The notes: generated by a model not told the origin, from the sequence alone. A DNA stretch of 64,000 nt from Prevotella vespertina (GCF_009728485.1 NZ_VVIQ01000001.1:337016-401015), one strand, 5' to 3'. Shown: positions 24,324-33,477, counted from the first letter of the stretch. Made by a program: numbers and translations.

Positions 24324-26183
24324 ATGAGAGAGTTTCTACACGTATTACGGAGGTTCGTTCCACCTTATAAGAAGTATCTTTTCTTGTCGATAATATTCAA
24401 CATCTTATCGGCAATACTCAATATCTTTTCCTTTGCAACACTGATTCCTTTGCTCCAAATATTGTTTAAGGTGGATGCAGGAACAGGTGCAACGCATTAC
24501 ATGTCATGGGATGCTGGGTCAATAAAGGAGGTTCTGTCCAATAATGCTGATTACTATACACAGATCTTTATAACCAGTGTTGGACCAACTACCACATTAT
24601 TAATTATAGGTCTGATACTCGCTTTCATGACCTTCTTAAAGACGGGTGCTTACTTCTTATCATCGGCTTCTATCATTCCAATTCGTACAGGAGTTGTACG
24701 TGACATACGTAATCAACTCTATCAGAAAATAACCTCTCTTTCACTTGGCTTCTTTAGTGAGGAACGTAAGGGAGACATAATCGCAAGGATGAGTGGAGAC
24801 GTGCAGGAGATAGACAACTCCATCATGTCTTCTATCGACATGTTATTTAAGAACCCTGTACTTATCGTCATTTACTTTACCACCTTATTAATAATATCCT
24901 GGCAGTTAACGCTCTTCACTCTTCTTTTTGTCCCTATCTTTGGATGGTTCATGGGCTATGTTGGACGTAAACTAAAGCAGAATAGCATTACAGCACAGGG
25001 TCTTTGGAGTGATACCATGAGCCAGGTTGAAGAGACACTGGGTGGTTTAAGGGTCATCAAAGCCTTTTGTGCCGAAGGACTTATGAATGAACGCTTCAAC
25101 AAAGTGAATACTTCTTACCGCAACGACATCATGCGTGTGAATATTCGTCAGCAACTGGCGCACCCGATGAGTGAGTTCTTAGGAACAGTGATGATTGTTG
25201 TTGTACTCTGGTTTGGTGGTACTTTGGTACTCGGACAGTACCCAATTATCAGCGGACCAACCTTTATTTACTATCTTGTCATCCTTTATAGCATACTTAA
25301 TCCACTAAAGGAATTCTCTCGTGCAGGCTATAATATCCCTAAAGGACTTGCTTCCATGGAACGTGTGGATAAGATTCTTAAAGCGGAGGTAGACATCAAG
25401 GACTGTGAAAACCCAGTCCATCTCAAATCATTCGAGCATGAGATTGAGTTCCGACATGTTAGCTTTGCTTATGCAGATGAGAAGGATAAAGACGGCAATC
25501 CAGTCTTGCATTGGGTATTGAAGGACATCAACTTGGTGATTCCAAAGGGTAAGACCATAGCTTTGGTGGGGCAGAGTGGTAGCGGAAAGTCCACTCTCTT
25601 AGACCTTATACCACGTTATTACGATGTTCAGAAGGGTGAGATTCTCATTGACGGAATCAACGTGAAGGATCTAGGAGTGCATGACTTACGCCAGTTGATA
25701 GGTAATGTAAACCAAGAGGCAATCCTCTTCAACGATAGTTTTAAGAACAACATCTCCTTCGGAGTGACTGCTTCTGATGAGGCAATAGAGGATGCTGCGA
25801 AGATAGCTAACGCCCATGACTTCATTACGCATAGTGAGAAAGGTTACGACACAAACATCGGTGATCGTGGAGGAAGGCTTTCGGGGGGGCAGCGCCAACG
25901 TGTGAGTATAGCGCGCGCCATCCTCAAGAATCCTCCAATTCTTATCCTCGATGAGGCTACATCGGCGTTGGATACTGAGAGCGAACGCCTTGTTCAAGAT
26001 GCTCTCTATAAGTTGATGCGAACGAGAACGACCATTGCTGTGGCGCACCGACTATCTACTATCAAGAATTCTGATGAGATATGTGTGATGCACGAGGGCG
26101 AGATTGTAGAGCGAGGAACGCATGACGAACTGATGGAGATGAATGGTTATTATAAGAAGTTGCACGATATGCAGGAGATATAA
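24324..26183 (+). CDS. ABC exporter, fused permease/ATPase (MsbA-like)
   Basis: This 619-residue half-transporter acts as a homodimer. It has six transmembrane segments (about 18-340) and then a nucleotide-binding domain with Walker A GQSGSGKST (about 416), signature LSGGQRQR, Walker B ILILDEATSALD and switch AHRLST. It resembles MsbA/lipid exporters of Bacteroidota, so flipping of a lipid A-type or other envelope lipid is likely, though multidrug export cannot be excluded. It is the second gene after miaB, and a hairpin at 26294-26326 ends the unit. Confidence 0.9.
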   Translation: MREFLHVLRRFVPPYKKYLFLSIIFNILSAILNIFSFATLIPLLQILFKVDAGTGATHYMSWDAGSIKEVLSNNADYYTQIFITSVGPTTTLLIIGLILAFMTFLKTGAYFLSSASIIPIRTGVVRDIRNQLYQKITSLSLGFFSEERKGDIIARMSGDVQEIDNSIMSSIDMLFKNPVLIVIYFTTLLIISWQLTLFTLLFVPIFGWFMGYVGRKLKQNSITAQGLWSDTMSQVEETLGGLRVIKAFCAEGLMNERFNKVNTSYRNDIMRVNIRQQLAHPMSEFLGTVMIVVVLWFGGTLVLGQYPIISGPTFIYYLVILYSILNPLKEFSRAGYNIPKGLASMERVDKILKAEVDIKDCENPVHLKSFEHEIEFRHVSFAYADEKDKDGNPVLHWVLKDINLVIPKGKTIALVGQSGSGKSTLLDLIPRYYDVQKGEILIDGINVKDLGVHDLRQLIGNVNQEAILFNDSFKNNISFGVTASDEAIEDAAKIANAHDFITHSEKGYDTNIGDRGGRLSGGQRQRVSIARAILKNPPILILDEATSALDTESERLVQDALYKLMRTRTTIAVAHRLSTIKNSDEICVMHEGEIVERGTHDELMEMNGYYKKLHDMQEI

Positions 26184-26246
26184 AAAGCCCCCTCTCCAAG
26201 GCTTATTGTCGAATGGATGGGAGAATGCATAGTATTATTTACAAAT

Positions 26247-26334
26247 GAAGAGGGCGTTTCTTTGATGTGAGAAGAGCGTCTCCTTGCTATGAAGAGAGGC
26301 TTTCCTTCAATGGAGGAAAGCCTCTCTTTCTTTT
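26247..26334. repeat. Four 22-bp units, copy 2 of the array at 13334
   Basis: Units start at 26247, 26269, 26291 and 26313, all 22 bp apart. The first 35 bases nearly match 13334 onward. The 301-base gap between the ABC gene and the next gene holds this array, the hairpin inside it and a promoter. Confidence 0.85.
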
Positions 26335-26336
26335 TA
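26294..26336 (+). terminator. Terminator formed by array units 3 and 4
   Basis: GAGAGGCTTTCCT (26294-26306) pairs perfectly with AGGAAAGCCTCTC (26314-26326) around a 7-base loop, followed by TTTCTTTTT. The terminator is therefore built out of two adjacent inverted 22-bp units. Confidence 0.8.
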
Positions 26337-26390
26337 TCCTCTTGATTGCTATTAATGAAGATATGTGTTTTAAAGAAATACCTAACATGA

Positions 26391-26422
26391 GTTGCAAGTA
26401 AAAGAAATAATATCTATATTTG
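26391..26422 (+). promoter_or_regulatory. Promoter of the 26.5 kb barrel gene
   Basis: GTTG at 26391-26394, a 20-base spacer and TATATTTG at 26415-26422 fit the Bacteroidota consensus with one -33 mismatch. The leader is about 55 bases. Confidence 0.65.
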
Positions 26423-26484
26423 CAAGCAATACTAATATATAAAATAGATAACTAATCTTGATATACATTTAAACAGCTTGGCTT

Positions 26485-27012
26485 ATGAAAAAGAAAATCC
26501 TTTTAATGCTTGTACTATTGGCTACTTGCGTAAGTGTTAGTCGTGCTCAAACGAGTAAGTTTAACGTGACTTTCGCCACAGATTTGGGCTTGGGTGGTAA
26601 GTCATATAAGATTGTAACCCCTCATATCTCTGCCACTTATGATGTTACGAAGAGGCTTTCTGCAGGCTTGAGAGTCGAAGAAGCCGTTACCTTAATGAAG
26701 TCTCAAGGGATTAAGACACACGATTTACTCACTACCTTTGGTGGGCAAGTTGAATATGATATTGGTAAGATTTCTATTGCATCTGGTAATGTATTTAGTC
26801 TGCTCGTACAGCCTCGAGTAAGCGTAGGGCACACCATTGGCGGTGGACATAACCGCGGCTACATGTATTATCAAGGTGGAATTTACGTTAGGAAAAGTAG
26901 CGGTAGCATTCGTTCAGAGCTTGGTTTAGGCGTTAGATACAATGACTATCGTAGCGACCTAAACAAAGATAAGGCAGTGTTCTATGTCTCTTATGGATTC
27001 GTTCTGAAGTAA
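26485..27012 (+). CDS. Small outer-membrane beta-barrel-like protein
   Basis: This 175-residue protein has a Sec signal peptide (KKILLMLVLLATCVSVSRAQ). The mature part alternates short hydrophobic and polar strands with Gly/Tyr-rich turns (GGGHNRGYMYYQGGIYV, GLGVRYNDYRSDLN) and ends in the strand VFYVSYGFVLK. This is consistent with a small 8-stranded barrel. No specific family is recognised. It has its own promoter. A weak hairpin (27037-27079) follows without a T-run. Confidence 0.65.
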   Translation: MKKKILLMLVLLATCVSVSRAQTSKFNVTFATDLGLGGKSYKIVTPHISATYDVTKRLSAGLRVEEAVTLMKSQGIKTHDLLTTFGGQVEYDIGKISIASGNVFSLLVQPRVSVGHTIGGGHNRGYMYYQGGIYVRKSSGSIRSELGLGVRYNDYRSDLNKDKAVFYVSYGFVLK

Positions 27013-27142
27013 GCTCGATTTAAAGTAAGTAAATCTTAGGGTTGACATGACTTCCTGTAAGGGAATTTGTCAGCCCTATGTGCTATGGAAACTCAATCTA
27101 GTAGCGATGTTCGTAAATAATGTGTTTTTCTTTGAAAAACAT

Positions 27143-27173
27143 TTTGTTTTCTCGATAATATTTCGCACTTTTG
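27143..27173 (+). promoter_or_regulatory. Promoter before the GH16 remnant and korAB
   Basis: TTTG at 27143-27146, a 19-base spacer and CACTTTTG at 27166-27173 (one mismatch to TAnnTTTG) form a good promoter. The remnant and korA are separated by only 3 bases, so this promoter probably drives korAB. That could be why the remnant's 5' region is kept. Confidence 0.65.
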
Positions 27174-27216
27174 CCCTTAGATATACTAACGTAAACAGAA
27201 AGAGCAACTAAAAACC

Positions 27217-27606
27217 ATGTTAGATAAGGAGAACAAGCGCCGCACGGTGGTCTTACTTCTAATGGTATTATCCGTGTTGAACGTCTTTGCGCAGCTGTCA
27301 AGTCGAGGAAAGGATACGCCTACTTCGACAACTGACCGCTTATCCTCTGGCTCGGAATATAAGCTTATCTTTAATGATGAATTTAATCAGCCAGATGGCA
27401 CGTTGCCTGATATTCAATACAAGAAAGAGCCAGATAATCCAGAACAATGGCCTTTTGACAAGTCCGATTTCTATCTGATACTTAACCAATCAGTGGGTGA
27501 CGGTTCTTGGGCAAAGCCCGTTGATACTACTCATACATACCAAATGGAGATAGATTGGATACGTGTTTACCAAAGAGATAAAACTAACATAAACAAAAGG
27601 AAATAA
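27217..27606 (+). pseudogene. Internally deleted GH16 family protein remnant
   Basis: This 129-residue ORF has a signal-like N-terminus, then the GH16 opening strand (YKLIFNDEFNQPDGTLPD). It jumps straight to the GH16 end region (QWPFDKSDFYLILNQSVGDG and YQMEIDWIRVYQ). GH16 beta-glucanases are about 250-280 residues, and the catalytic ExDxxE strand lies between these two parts and is absent. The reading frame stays open, so the loss looks like an in-frame deletion. The product could not be a glycosidase. It may persist because the korA start lies 3 bases after its stop. Confidence 0.75.
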
Positions 27607-27609
27607 TCT

Positions 27610-29508
27610 ATGGAAGAACAAATCGAAGTTAAAGAGCTTGATAATGTGGTCGTTCACTTCTCCGGGGATTCGGGGGATGGAATGCAGTTAGCCGGTAACA
27701 TCTTCACAACAATATCCGCAACTGTGGGTAATGGAGTGTCTACGTTCCCTGATTATCCAGCTGATATCCGTGCCCCGCAAGGCTCGTTAACGGGTGTGAG
27801 TGGCTTTCAGGTGCATGTTGGTGCAGGCAAGGTATATACACCGGGAGACCGTTGTGATGTGCTCGTAGCCATGAATGCGGCAGCACTGAAGATGCAGTAC
27901 AGGCATTGCAAACCGAATGGAACCATCATTATTGATACCGATTCCTTTGGTGCGAAAGACCTCCAAAAGGCAGAGTTCCGCAGTGATGACTATCTAGGTG
28001 AGATGGGTATCGACCCCGATAGAGTGGTTGCTTGCCCTATAACAAAGATGGTGAAGGAGTGTTTGGCTGATACTGGCATGGATAATAAGTCCATGTTAAA
28101 GTGCCGCAATATGTTTGCTTTGGGACTTGTCTGCTGGCTTTTCAATCGTGATTTGAGCTTAGTAGATAGTTTCCTAGAGGCTAAGTTCAAGAAGAAACCA
28201 GCTGTTGCCGAAGCCAATAAACGTGTTGTAAGAGCTGGATATGACTATGGTCACAACGTACATGCGTCTGTTCCGAACACTTACCGCATAGAGTCTAAGG
28301 TGAAGGAAGCGGGTCGCTATATGGATATCACGGGTAACAAGGCGACTGCCTACGGCTTGATGGCAGCAGCAGAGAAGGCTGGCTTGCGTTTATTCTTGGG
28401 TTCTTATCCTATCACTCCAGCAACAGATATCCTCCACGAATTGGCTAAACACAAGTCAATGGGCGTCACAACGGTGCAATGCGAAGACGAGATTGCAGGT
28501 TGCGCATCGGCTATCGGTGCTGCTTTTGCAGGTGCTTTAGCTGCTACATCAACCTCTGGTCCAGGTATCTGTCTAAAGAGTGAGGCAATAAATCTAGCCC
28601 TTATTGATGAGCTTCCATTGGTGATTATCGACGTACAGCGTGGTGGTCCGTCTACCGGCTTACCAACTAAGAGTGAGCAGACCGACCTCTTGCAGGTGCT
28701 TTATGGGCGTAACGGTGAAAGCCCAATGCCTGTTATTGCAGCCACAAGTCCCACTGATTGCTTCGATGCAGCGTATCACGCATGTAAGATAGCATTGGAA
28801 CATATGACGCCAGTAGTGCTCTTGACCGATGCATTCATTGCTAACGGCTCTTCTGCGTGGAAGTTACCTGACATCGAAGAGCTGCCCGAGATTCATCCAC
28901 ATTATGCTACAGAGGAACAGAAGTATAAGTACACTCCTTACAAGCGTGACCCAGAGACGCTCGCACGTTACTGGGCGATACCAGGCACAGAGGGCTATAC
29001 ACACATCCTAGGAGGATTGGAGAAGGATGGAGAAACGGGTAGTATCTCAACCGATCCAGAGAATCATGACAAGATGGATAGGCTTCGTTGGGATAAAGTG
29101 GCACGTATTCCTGTACCCGACCTACAGGTGCTTGGTGATGAGAAAGACGCCGATTTGCTCATAGTAGGCTTTGGTAGTAGCTATGGTCACTTGTATTCTG
29201 CAATGGAAGAGTTGCGTCGTAAGGGTAATAAGGTAGCCTTGGCACAATTCAAGTACATCAACCCTCTGCCAAAGAATACGGCAGAAGTACTGGGAAGATA
29301 CAAGAAGGTGGTGGTTGCCGAACAGAACCTTGGTCAGTTAGCAGCCCTTCTACGTATTCGTATCAACCATTTTGCTCCTTATCAGTACAACCAAGTAAAG
29401 GGACAGCCTTTCGTTGTTACGGAATTAGTTGCAACGTTTGAGAAACTCCTTAAGGCTCCATTACCAAAGGAAGAGAGTGGTACGTTCTATACAAAGATAT
29501 TGCAGTAA
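27610..29508 (+). CDS. korA: 2-oxoacid:ferredoxin oxidoreductase, alpha subunit with fused gamma domain
   Basis: This 632-residue subunit works with KorB to oxidatively decarboxylate a 2-oxoacid (2-oxoglutarate type by similarity) to acyl-CoA, reducing ferredoxin. The gamma domain comes first (VVHFSGDSGDGMQLAGNIF, about 10-190). The alpha/pyrimidine-binding domain follows (LFLGSYPITPATDILHELAK; VQCEDEIAGCASAIGAAFAGA; TSTSGPGICLKSE), then a C-terminal transketolase-like domain. The next gene is korB, 38 bases on. No KorC/KorD ferredoxin subunits are present, as in two-subunit enzymes. Confidence 0.92.
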   Translation: MEEQIEVKELDNVVVHFSGDSGDGMQLAGNIFTTISATVGNGVSTFPDYPADIRAPQGSLTGVSGFQVHVGAGKVYTPGDRCDVLVAMNAAALKMQYRHCKPNGTIIIDTDSFGAKDLQKAEFRSDDYLGEMGIDPDRVVACPITKMVKECLADTGMDNKSMLKCRNMFALGLVCWLFNRDLSLVDSFLEAKFKKKPAVAEANKRVVRAGYDYGHNVHASVPNTYRIESKVKEAGRYMDITGNKATAYGLMAAAEKAGLRLFLGSYPITPATDILHELAKHKSMGVTTVQCEDEIAGCASAIGAAFAGALAATSTSGPGICLKSEAINLALIDELPLVIIDVQRGGPSTGLPTKSEQTDLLQVLYGRNGESPMPVIAATSPTDCFDAAYHACKIALEHMTPVVLLTDAFIANGSSAWKLPDIEELPEIHPHYATEEQKYKYTPYKRDPETLARYWAIPGTEGYTHILGGLEKDGETGSISTDPENHDKMDRLRWDKVARIPVPDLQVLGDEKDADLLIVGFGSSYGHLYSAMEELRRKGNKVALAQFKYINPLPKNTAEVLGRYKKVVVAEQNLGQLAALLRIRINHFAPYQYNQVKGQPFVVTELVATFEKLLKAPLPKEESGTFYTKILQ

Positions 29509-29546
29509 GACCCCTAAACATAACTTCTTTAAATTCTAAACAGATT

Positions 29547-30554
29547 ATGAACCAATATACAGCACAAGACTTTAAGAAGGGACAACCACGCTGGTGCCCC
29601 GGATGTGGCGACCACTTCTTCCTTGCCAGCTTGCAGAAAGCAATGGCAGAACTAGGTGTTCCACCTTATGAAACTGCTGTTATCAGTGGTATCGGGTGCT
29701 CAAGTCGATTACCCTATTACGCTAATACCTATGCCATGCAGACCATTCATGGTCGTGCCGCAGCTATCTCTACGGGTGCAAAGGTAACCAATCCCAACCT
29801 TACCATTTGGCAGGTTTCGGGCGATGGTGACGCTCTTGCCATCGGTGGTAACCACTTCATCCATGCCATGCGACGCAATATCGACTTGAATATGATTCTG
29901 TTGAACAACCGCATCTATGGTCTAACGAAGGGACAATACTCCCCAACTAGTCCTCGCGGGTTCGTCTCTAAGTCGAGTCCCTTTGGTACAACGGAAGATC
30001 CGTTCCGCCCCGCTGAACTCTGTTTCGGTGCTCGTGGCAACTTCTTCGCACGTAGCGTTGCCAGCGACAACAATGAGACAATGGCCATTCTCAAGGCTGC
30101 TTACCAGCATAAGGGGGCTTCCGTGTGTGAGATTTTGCAGAATTGTGTGATCTTCAACGATGGTTGTCACAACTCAGTCTACACCTCTCAAGGTCGTAAA
30201 GAGAATGCAATCTACGTTAAGCATGGCGAACCTTTGATCTTTGGAGCTAATAAGGAGTATGGACTCATGCAAGAGGGATTCGGCTTGAAGGTAGTTAAGA
30301 TTGGCGAGAACGGCGTTACGCAAGATGATATCCTCGTACATGATGCCCACTGCCAAGACAATACTCTACAGCTGAAGTTGGCTATGATGAGTAATGAAGA
30401 TGGTTTCCCAATAGCCCTCGGAGTGATTCGTGATGTTGAAGCACCTACTTACGATGCTGCAGTGAACCAACAGATAGAAGAAGTGAAGGCGCAGAAGCAT
30501 TATCACACGTTCATGGAAATGTTGGAAACCAACGATATATGGGAAGTAAAGTGA
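29547..30554 (+). CDS. korB: 2-oxoacid:ferredoxin oxidoreductase, beta subunit
   Basis: This 335-residue subunit binds thiamine diphosphate and an Fe-S cluster. The N-terminal WCPGCGDHFF supplies cluster cysteines, with a further IGCSSR. GDGDALAIGGNHFIHAMRRN to NN (about 92-119) is the TPP/Mg motif (GDG...NN). It pairs with korA just upstream. The 2-oxoglutarate preference is inferred from family resemblance, and pyruvate or branched-chain acids cannot be excluded. Confidence 0.93.
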   Translation: MNQYTAQDFKKGQPRWCPGCGDHFFLASLQKAMAELGVPPYETAVISGIGCSSRLPYYANTYAMQTIHGRAAAISTGAKVTNPNLTIWQVSGDGDALAIGGNHFIHAMRRNIDLNMILLNNRIYGLTKGQYSPTSPRGFVSKSSPFGTTEDPFRPAELCFGARGNFFARSVASDNNETMAILKAAYQHKGASVCEILQNCVIFNDGCHNSVYTSQGRKENAIYVKHGEPLIFGANKEYGLMQEGFGLKVVKIGENGVTQDDILVHDAHCQDNTLQLKLAMMSNEDGFPIALGVIRDVEAPTYDAAVNQQIEEVKAQKHYHTFMEMLETNDIWEVK

Positions 30555-30574
30555 TGTGATTCTCATTTATAGCA

Positions 30575-30606
30575 CTTGCGTTTGTAATAGAAAATGTGTA
30601 TCTTTG
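30575..30606 (+). promoter_or_regulatory. Promoter of the LytTR gene
   Basis: CTTG at 30575-30578 and TATCTTTG at 30599-30606 are separated by 20 bases. The leader is about 20 bases. Confidence 0.65.
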
Positions 30607-30632
30607 CCCTTAGGTAAATAATACGTTGAGCC

Positions 30633-31466
30633 ATGCACAGATTCACAGAATTCCTATATAGCAAGTGCCCCTTGCAAGCTAATGTCAGTTCTTTACGCTC
30701 ATTGTTAGCGTTAGGGACTGGCATTTTTATACTCCTTTATCTCTTCCAACCATTTGGTATTAGCAACTATTCTGGCAGTATCTTTCTGATGTGTTTGGGC
30801 GTAGGCATACTCTCGTCATGCGTTCAAGGACTCTGTTCTTTGCTTTTCTTGGGCATACCAAGGCGTAAAAAAGGATTCGTTACCAATGGTGATGTGCTAA
30901 TATATTCGGTTGCAATCGAACTAGCTATGGCGTTTTCCATGACCATTTATGCCTCATTCTGCTTTAAGGTACCGCTCTCGTGGCAACTCTTCTTAGTCTT
31001 TTTTTACTGGACTTTCCTAATTTGGTTACTCGTGACAGGTATCTCCACGCTGATAAGTTACAACCGAATGTTGCACAACAGACTTGAGGAAGTGAAGGTT
31101 AAGACCAATGAGGAGCAAGTAGGAATTATGATTACATTACATGACCAGAATCTGCGTGGCGAGGACCTATCGTTGCCTATAAACAATCTCTTGTATATCG
31201 AAGCGCAGAAGAATAACGCATTAGTGTGCTACGTGGCGTGCGACAAGATAGAACGTAGGGAACTTCGCACCACATTGACCGCCTTGAAAGCCGATCTGCC
31301 GTATGATAATATCTTTCAATGCCACCGTTCCTTCCTCGTAAACATCAATAATATTGAGTCGGCAAAGGGTAACTCCAATGGTTATCTCTTGCGCTTTAAG
31401 GTGTGTCGCGATACGATTCCTGTGTCCCGCACCTTTGTTCCCAGTTTACGAAAATACCTTAGTTAA
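30633..31466 (+). CDS. Membrane-anchored LytTR-domain DNA-binding regulator
   Basis: This 277-residue protein has four N-terminal transmembrane helices (about 25-150) and a C-terminal LytTR domain (about 170-277). That domain contains NNLLYIEAQKNNALV, FQCHRSFLVNINNIES and VSRTFVPSLRKYL, typical of the family. There is no receiver domain, so signalling is not through a usual response-regulator phosphorylation; the membrane part may sense the signal directly. It stands alone with its own promoter. Its target genes are unknown, but LytTR proteins bind paired direct repeats. Confidence 0.9.
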   Translation: MHRFTEFLYSKCPLQANVSSLRSLLALGTGIFILLYLFQPFGISNYSGSIFLMCLGVGILSSCVQGLCSLLFLGIPRRKKGFVTNGDVLIYSVAIELAMAFSMTIYASFCFKVPLSWQLFLVFFYWTFLIWLLVTGISTLISYNRMLHNRLEEVKVKTNEEQVGIMITLHDQNLRGEDLSLPINNLLYIEAQKNNALVCYVACDKIERRELRTTLTALKADLPYDNIFQCHRSFLVNINNIESAKGNSNGYLLRFKVCRDTIPVSRTFVPSLRKYLS

Positions 31467-31736
31467 AATCGCACCCAACCTTATTTAAAGCCCTTTCTGA
31501 TAACCTCTCCAAGCCCTTCTCATAGTAGGAATGCCCCTAATAGAAGTGAGTTTGGATAGGCAAATCATTGTGTTTTTGTCAGTGCCTTACGCCATTTCTT
31601 CCTGTCGTTAGGCTATGCTTGAGGCACTCTTACCTATGTAATGATGCTCGGAATAGTATGATTGCGAATGCTAATTCCTATGAGTTGCGTTACAAACTAA
31701 GGGGAGTTTCATCTGTTAGACCTATGTCTTCTGTTA

Positions 31737-31820
31737 GTTTCACCATGGTGAAACTTATGTTTCATCGTGATGAGACATTCGTTTCATCATGATGAAATCT
31801 GTGTCTCTTCATGATGAAAC
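31737..31820. repeat. Four 22-bp palindromic units (GTTTCA-N6-TGAAAC)
   Basis: Units at 31737, 31759, 31781 and 31803 are exactly 22 bp apart. The first is a perfect 18-bp palindrome (GTTTCACCATGGTGAAAC), and the others centre on TCATNNTGATGA. An almost identical array lies at 59865-59948. The array sits in the 720-base gap between the LytTR gene and the minus-strand gene ending at 32187, and no gene is seen in this gap. Confidence 0.92.
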
Positions 31821-31852
31821 TAAAAAAAGGTAGCTACAAAAGAGATGAAAGG

Positions 31853-31997
31853 GAGGTTGGAAACGGATGTAATGTATATGCAAAAGAGATGGACGGGAGG
31901 TTGGAAACGGATGTAATGTATATGCAAAAGAAATGGAAGTGAGGTTGGAAAGGGATGTAATGTATATACAAAAGAGACGAAACTGAGGTTGGAAAGG
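31853..31997. repeat. 44-bp tandem repeat, about 3.3 copies
   Basis: GAGGTTGGAAA starts units at 31853, 31897, 31941 and 31985, each 44 bp apart, directly after the 22-bp palindrome array. Inside each unit GATGTAATGTATAT(G/A)CAAAAGA is conserved. Forty-four is twice 22. Confidence 0.88.
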
Positions 31998-32117
31998 GAG
32001 CTTTAGTGTGAGTAAAAGCATTGCAGAAAAGCTGTATTGGGCTTGTAAATCATAGTATTGGATGTTGAGAATAATCGTTTTATGGGGTGGAGGTGCGCAT
32101 TGATAGGTATATAATAT

Positions 32118-32154
32118 AAGGTGCATAAAAACCTTTTACGGCTTTATGCACCTT
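32118..32154 (-). terminator. Terminator of the minus-strand 32.2 kb gene
   Basis: AAGGTGCATAAA (32118-32129) pairs perfectly with TTTATGCACCTT (32143-32154). It lies 32 bases beyond the stop of the gene ending at 32187. Confidence 0.75.
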
Positions 32155-32186
32155 CGTTTGTGTATTATTGATGTATTCTTTGAGGC

Positions 32187-32717
32187 TTATACGTTCAATG
32201 TTTCATTCTTTTTTAGTACGCGAGATATCGTCGCAAAGAAGTCGTTTAACTCTTCCTGCTGATCCTCTTGGAAGGTATTTCTTTTCCTGATTTTCAGTTT
32301 AATTGATTCTCCTTTAATAACGAGAAAGAAGTGTTTCTGCTTTTCATCAAAGCCAGCCTGCTCTATGCTTGTCATAGGATAATAGAACATATCCCATTCA
32401 GCTTGCTCATTAGATTTGATTCTGTAGAAGCCTGGTATAGGTTGAGCGAGAGCGGATATTATATACATGTCCTCATCATTGTAGGCAATAATTGCTGGGT
32501 CTATTTGTCCTAAACTCCCCTTAGGAATATAAAATTCTACACACTTGATATTGCTTGTATTGATAGAAGGGTACTTCTTTGTGATGAATTCCATTGCCTT
32601 TGCTGTGTAGACTCCCTTACTATTCTTACCTTTTTGCCGCACGTAGAACATAAGCGAGAAGGCAATAATACTCGCTGCAATGAACATGATGATAACTAGA
32701 ACAAAAGTATGATCCAT
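32187..32717 (-). CDS. Membrane-anchored hypothetical protein
   Basis: This 176-residue protein has one N-terminal transmembrane helix (about 5-25) and a soluble domain predicted to be beta-rich (IIAYNDEDMYIISALAQPIPGFYRI; KQKHFFLVIKGESIKLKIRKR) ending in a short helix. This layout resembles a PH-like fold, but I do not recognise a family. It lies 31 bases downstream of the DUF1266 gene on the same strand, so the two probably form an operon. Confidence 0.65.
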   Translation of the reverse strand: MDHTFVLVIIMFIAASIIAFSLMFYVRQKGKNSKGVYTAKAMEFITKKYPSINTSNIKCVEFYIPKGSLGQIDPAIIAYNDEDMYIISALAQPIPGFYRIKSNEQAEWDMFYYPMTSIEQAGFDEKQKHFFLVIKGESIKLKIRKRNTFQEDQQEELNDFFATISRVLKKNETLNV

Positions 32718-32748
32718 AATCTGAAAGATTTAATATGTTATTGATAAA

Positions 32749-33477
32749 TTATTTCAACTTAACTTTTACCCAAGGGCTCTCGGGATGTTTCAAAAGCCAT
32801 TTCACTACGTTACAAAAGCCTAAGACATCACGCTCCTCTGGATGAGAAGTCCAACAACAACGTCCGATGATATAAGAACGTCCGAGCTCTTCCCATGTGT
32901 CGAATGTGCTGATGGCTCTTTGGTAAGCTCTCTCCAGATAGTCCCACGCCTGGTCTGCATTGAGGTATTTCATTTCCACACCAACACGCACGAGATAGGC
33001 TGCGCGCCCTATATCCCATCCTATAACGTCTTTTCCTGTTATAGCATCCCATGAGGTAATCAGTTCATTAGCAAGTAGACTATCTTGTGCTGCAATATAG
33101 TTGGTTAGCATATTAAGCAAATCGCTTAAATCTACAGCTCGTGTTATGTAATGTTTATCAACAATACTTGCCATTGACCATATACGTCGTACCTCAGTGT
33201 TGATTCCGCTGTCTTCTTGTACCTCTGCCATCATTTCTTCTTTTATAACAGCAATATCAAGTGAGCGGCAACGTCCGAGCAATTCCTCTATGGTTTCGCA
33301 TAATTCTTGTCGATTTGTGATACCCCAGCCTTGTTCGAGAAGTACTTTTGCACGTGAACCAATCTTAGATGAAAGTGTAAAATGGTCTCCTCCCTGCTGC
33401 CCTTGGTATTGTGCACTTAGGGAGATGCGACGTAATTGTTCGTCGGATAGTTTACTTGAATAGTTGAATAGCCCCAT
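32749..33477 (-). CDS. DUF1266-domain protein
   Basis: This 242-residue protein without a signal peptide is probably cytoplasmic. The C-terminal half matches the DUF1266 pattern: ITGKDVIGWDIGRAAYLVRVG, AWDYLERAYQRAISTFDTWEELGRSYIIGRCCW (about 150-215), rich in Trp and Arg. The function of this family is not established. It is first in a two-gene minus-strand unit with the hypothetical membrane protein, and a -7 element (33501-33508) lies just upstream. Confidence 0.8.
   Translation of the reverse strand: MGLFNYSSKLSDEQLRRISLSAQYQGQQGGDHFTLSSKIGSRAKVLLEQGWGITNRQELCETIEELLGRCRSLDIAVIKEEMMAEVQEDSGINTEVRRIWSMASIVDKHYITRAVDLSDLLNMLTNYIAAQDSLLANELITSWDAITGKDVIGWDIGRAAYLVRVGVEMKYLNADQAWDYLERAYQRAISTFDTWEELGRSYIIGRCCWTSHPEERDVLGFCNVVKWLLKHPESPWVKVKLK

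Noticed and set aside
27037..27079. Terminator after the 26.5 kb barrel gene
   Set aside because: The TAGGGTTGAC/GTCAGCCCTA stem exists, but there is no T-run and the loop is long, so it was left out of the features.
31809..32126. Minus-strand ORF of 105 codons
   Set aside because: It is an artefact of the 44-bp repeats: its His/Phe/Pro-rich pattern simply repeats, and there is no promoter or start context.
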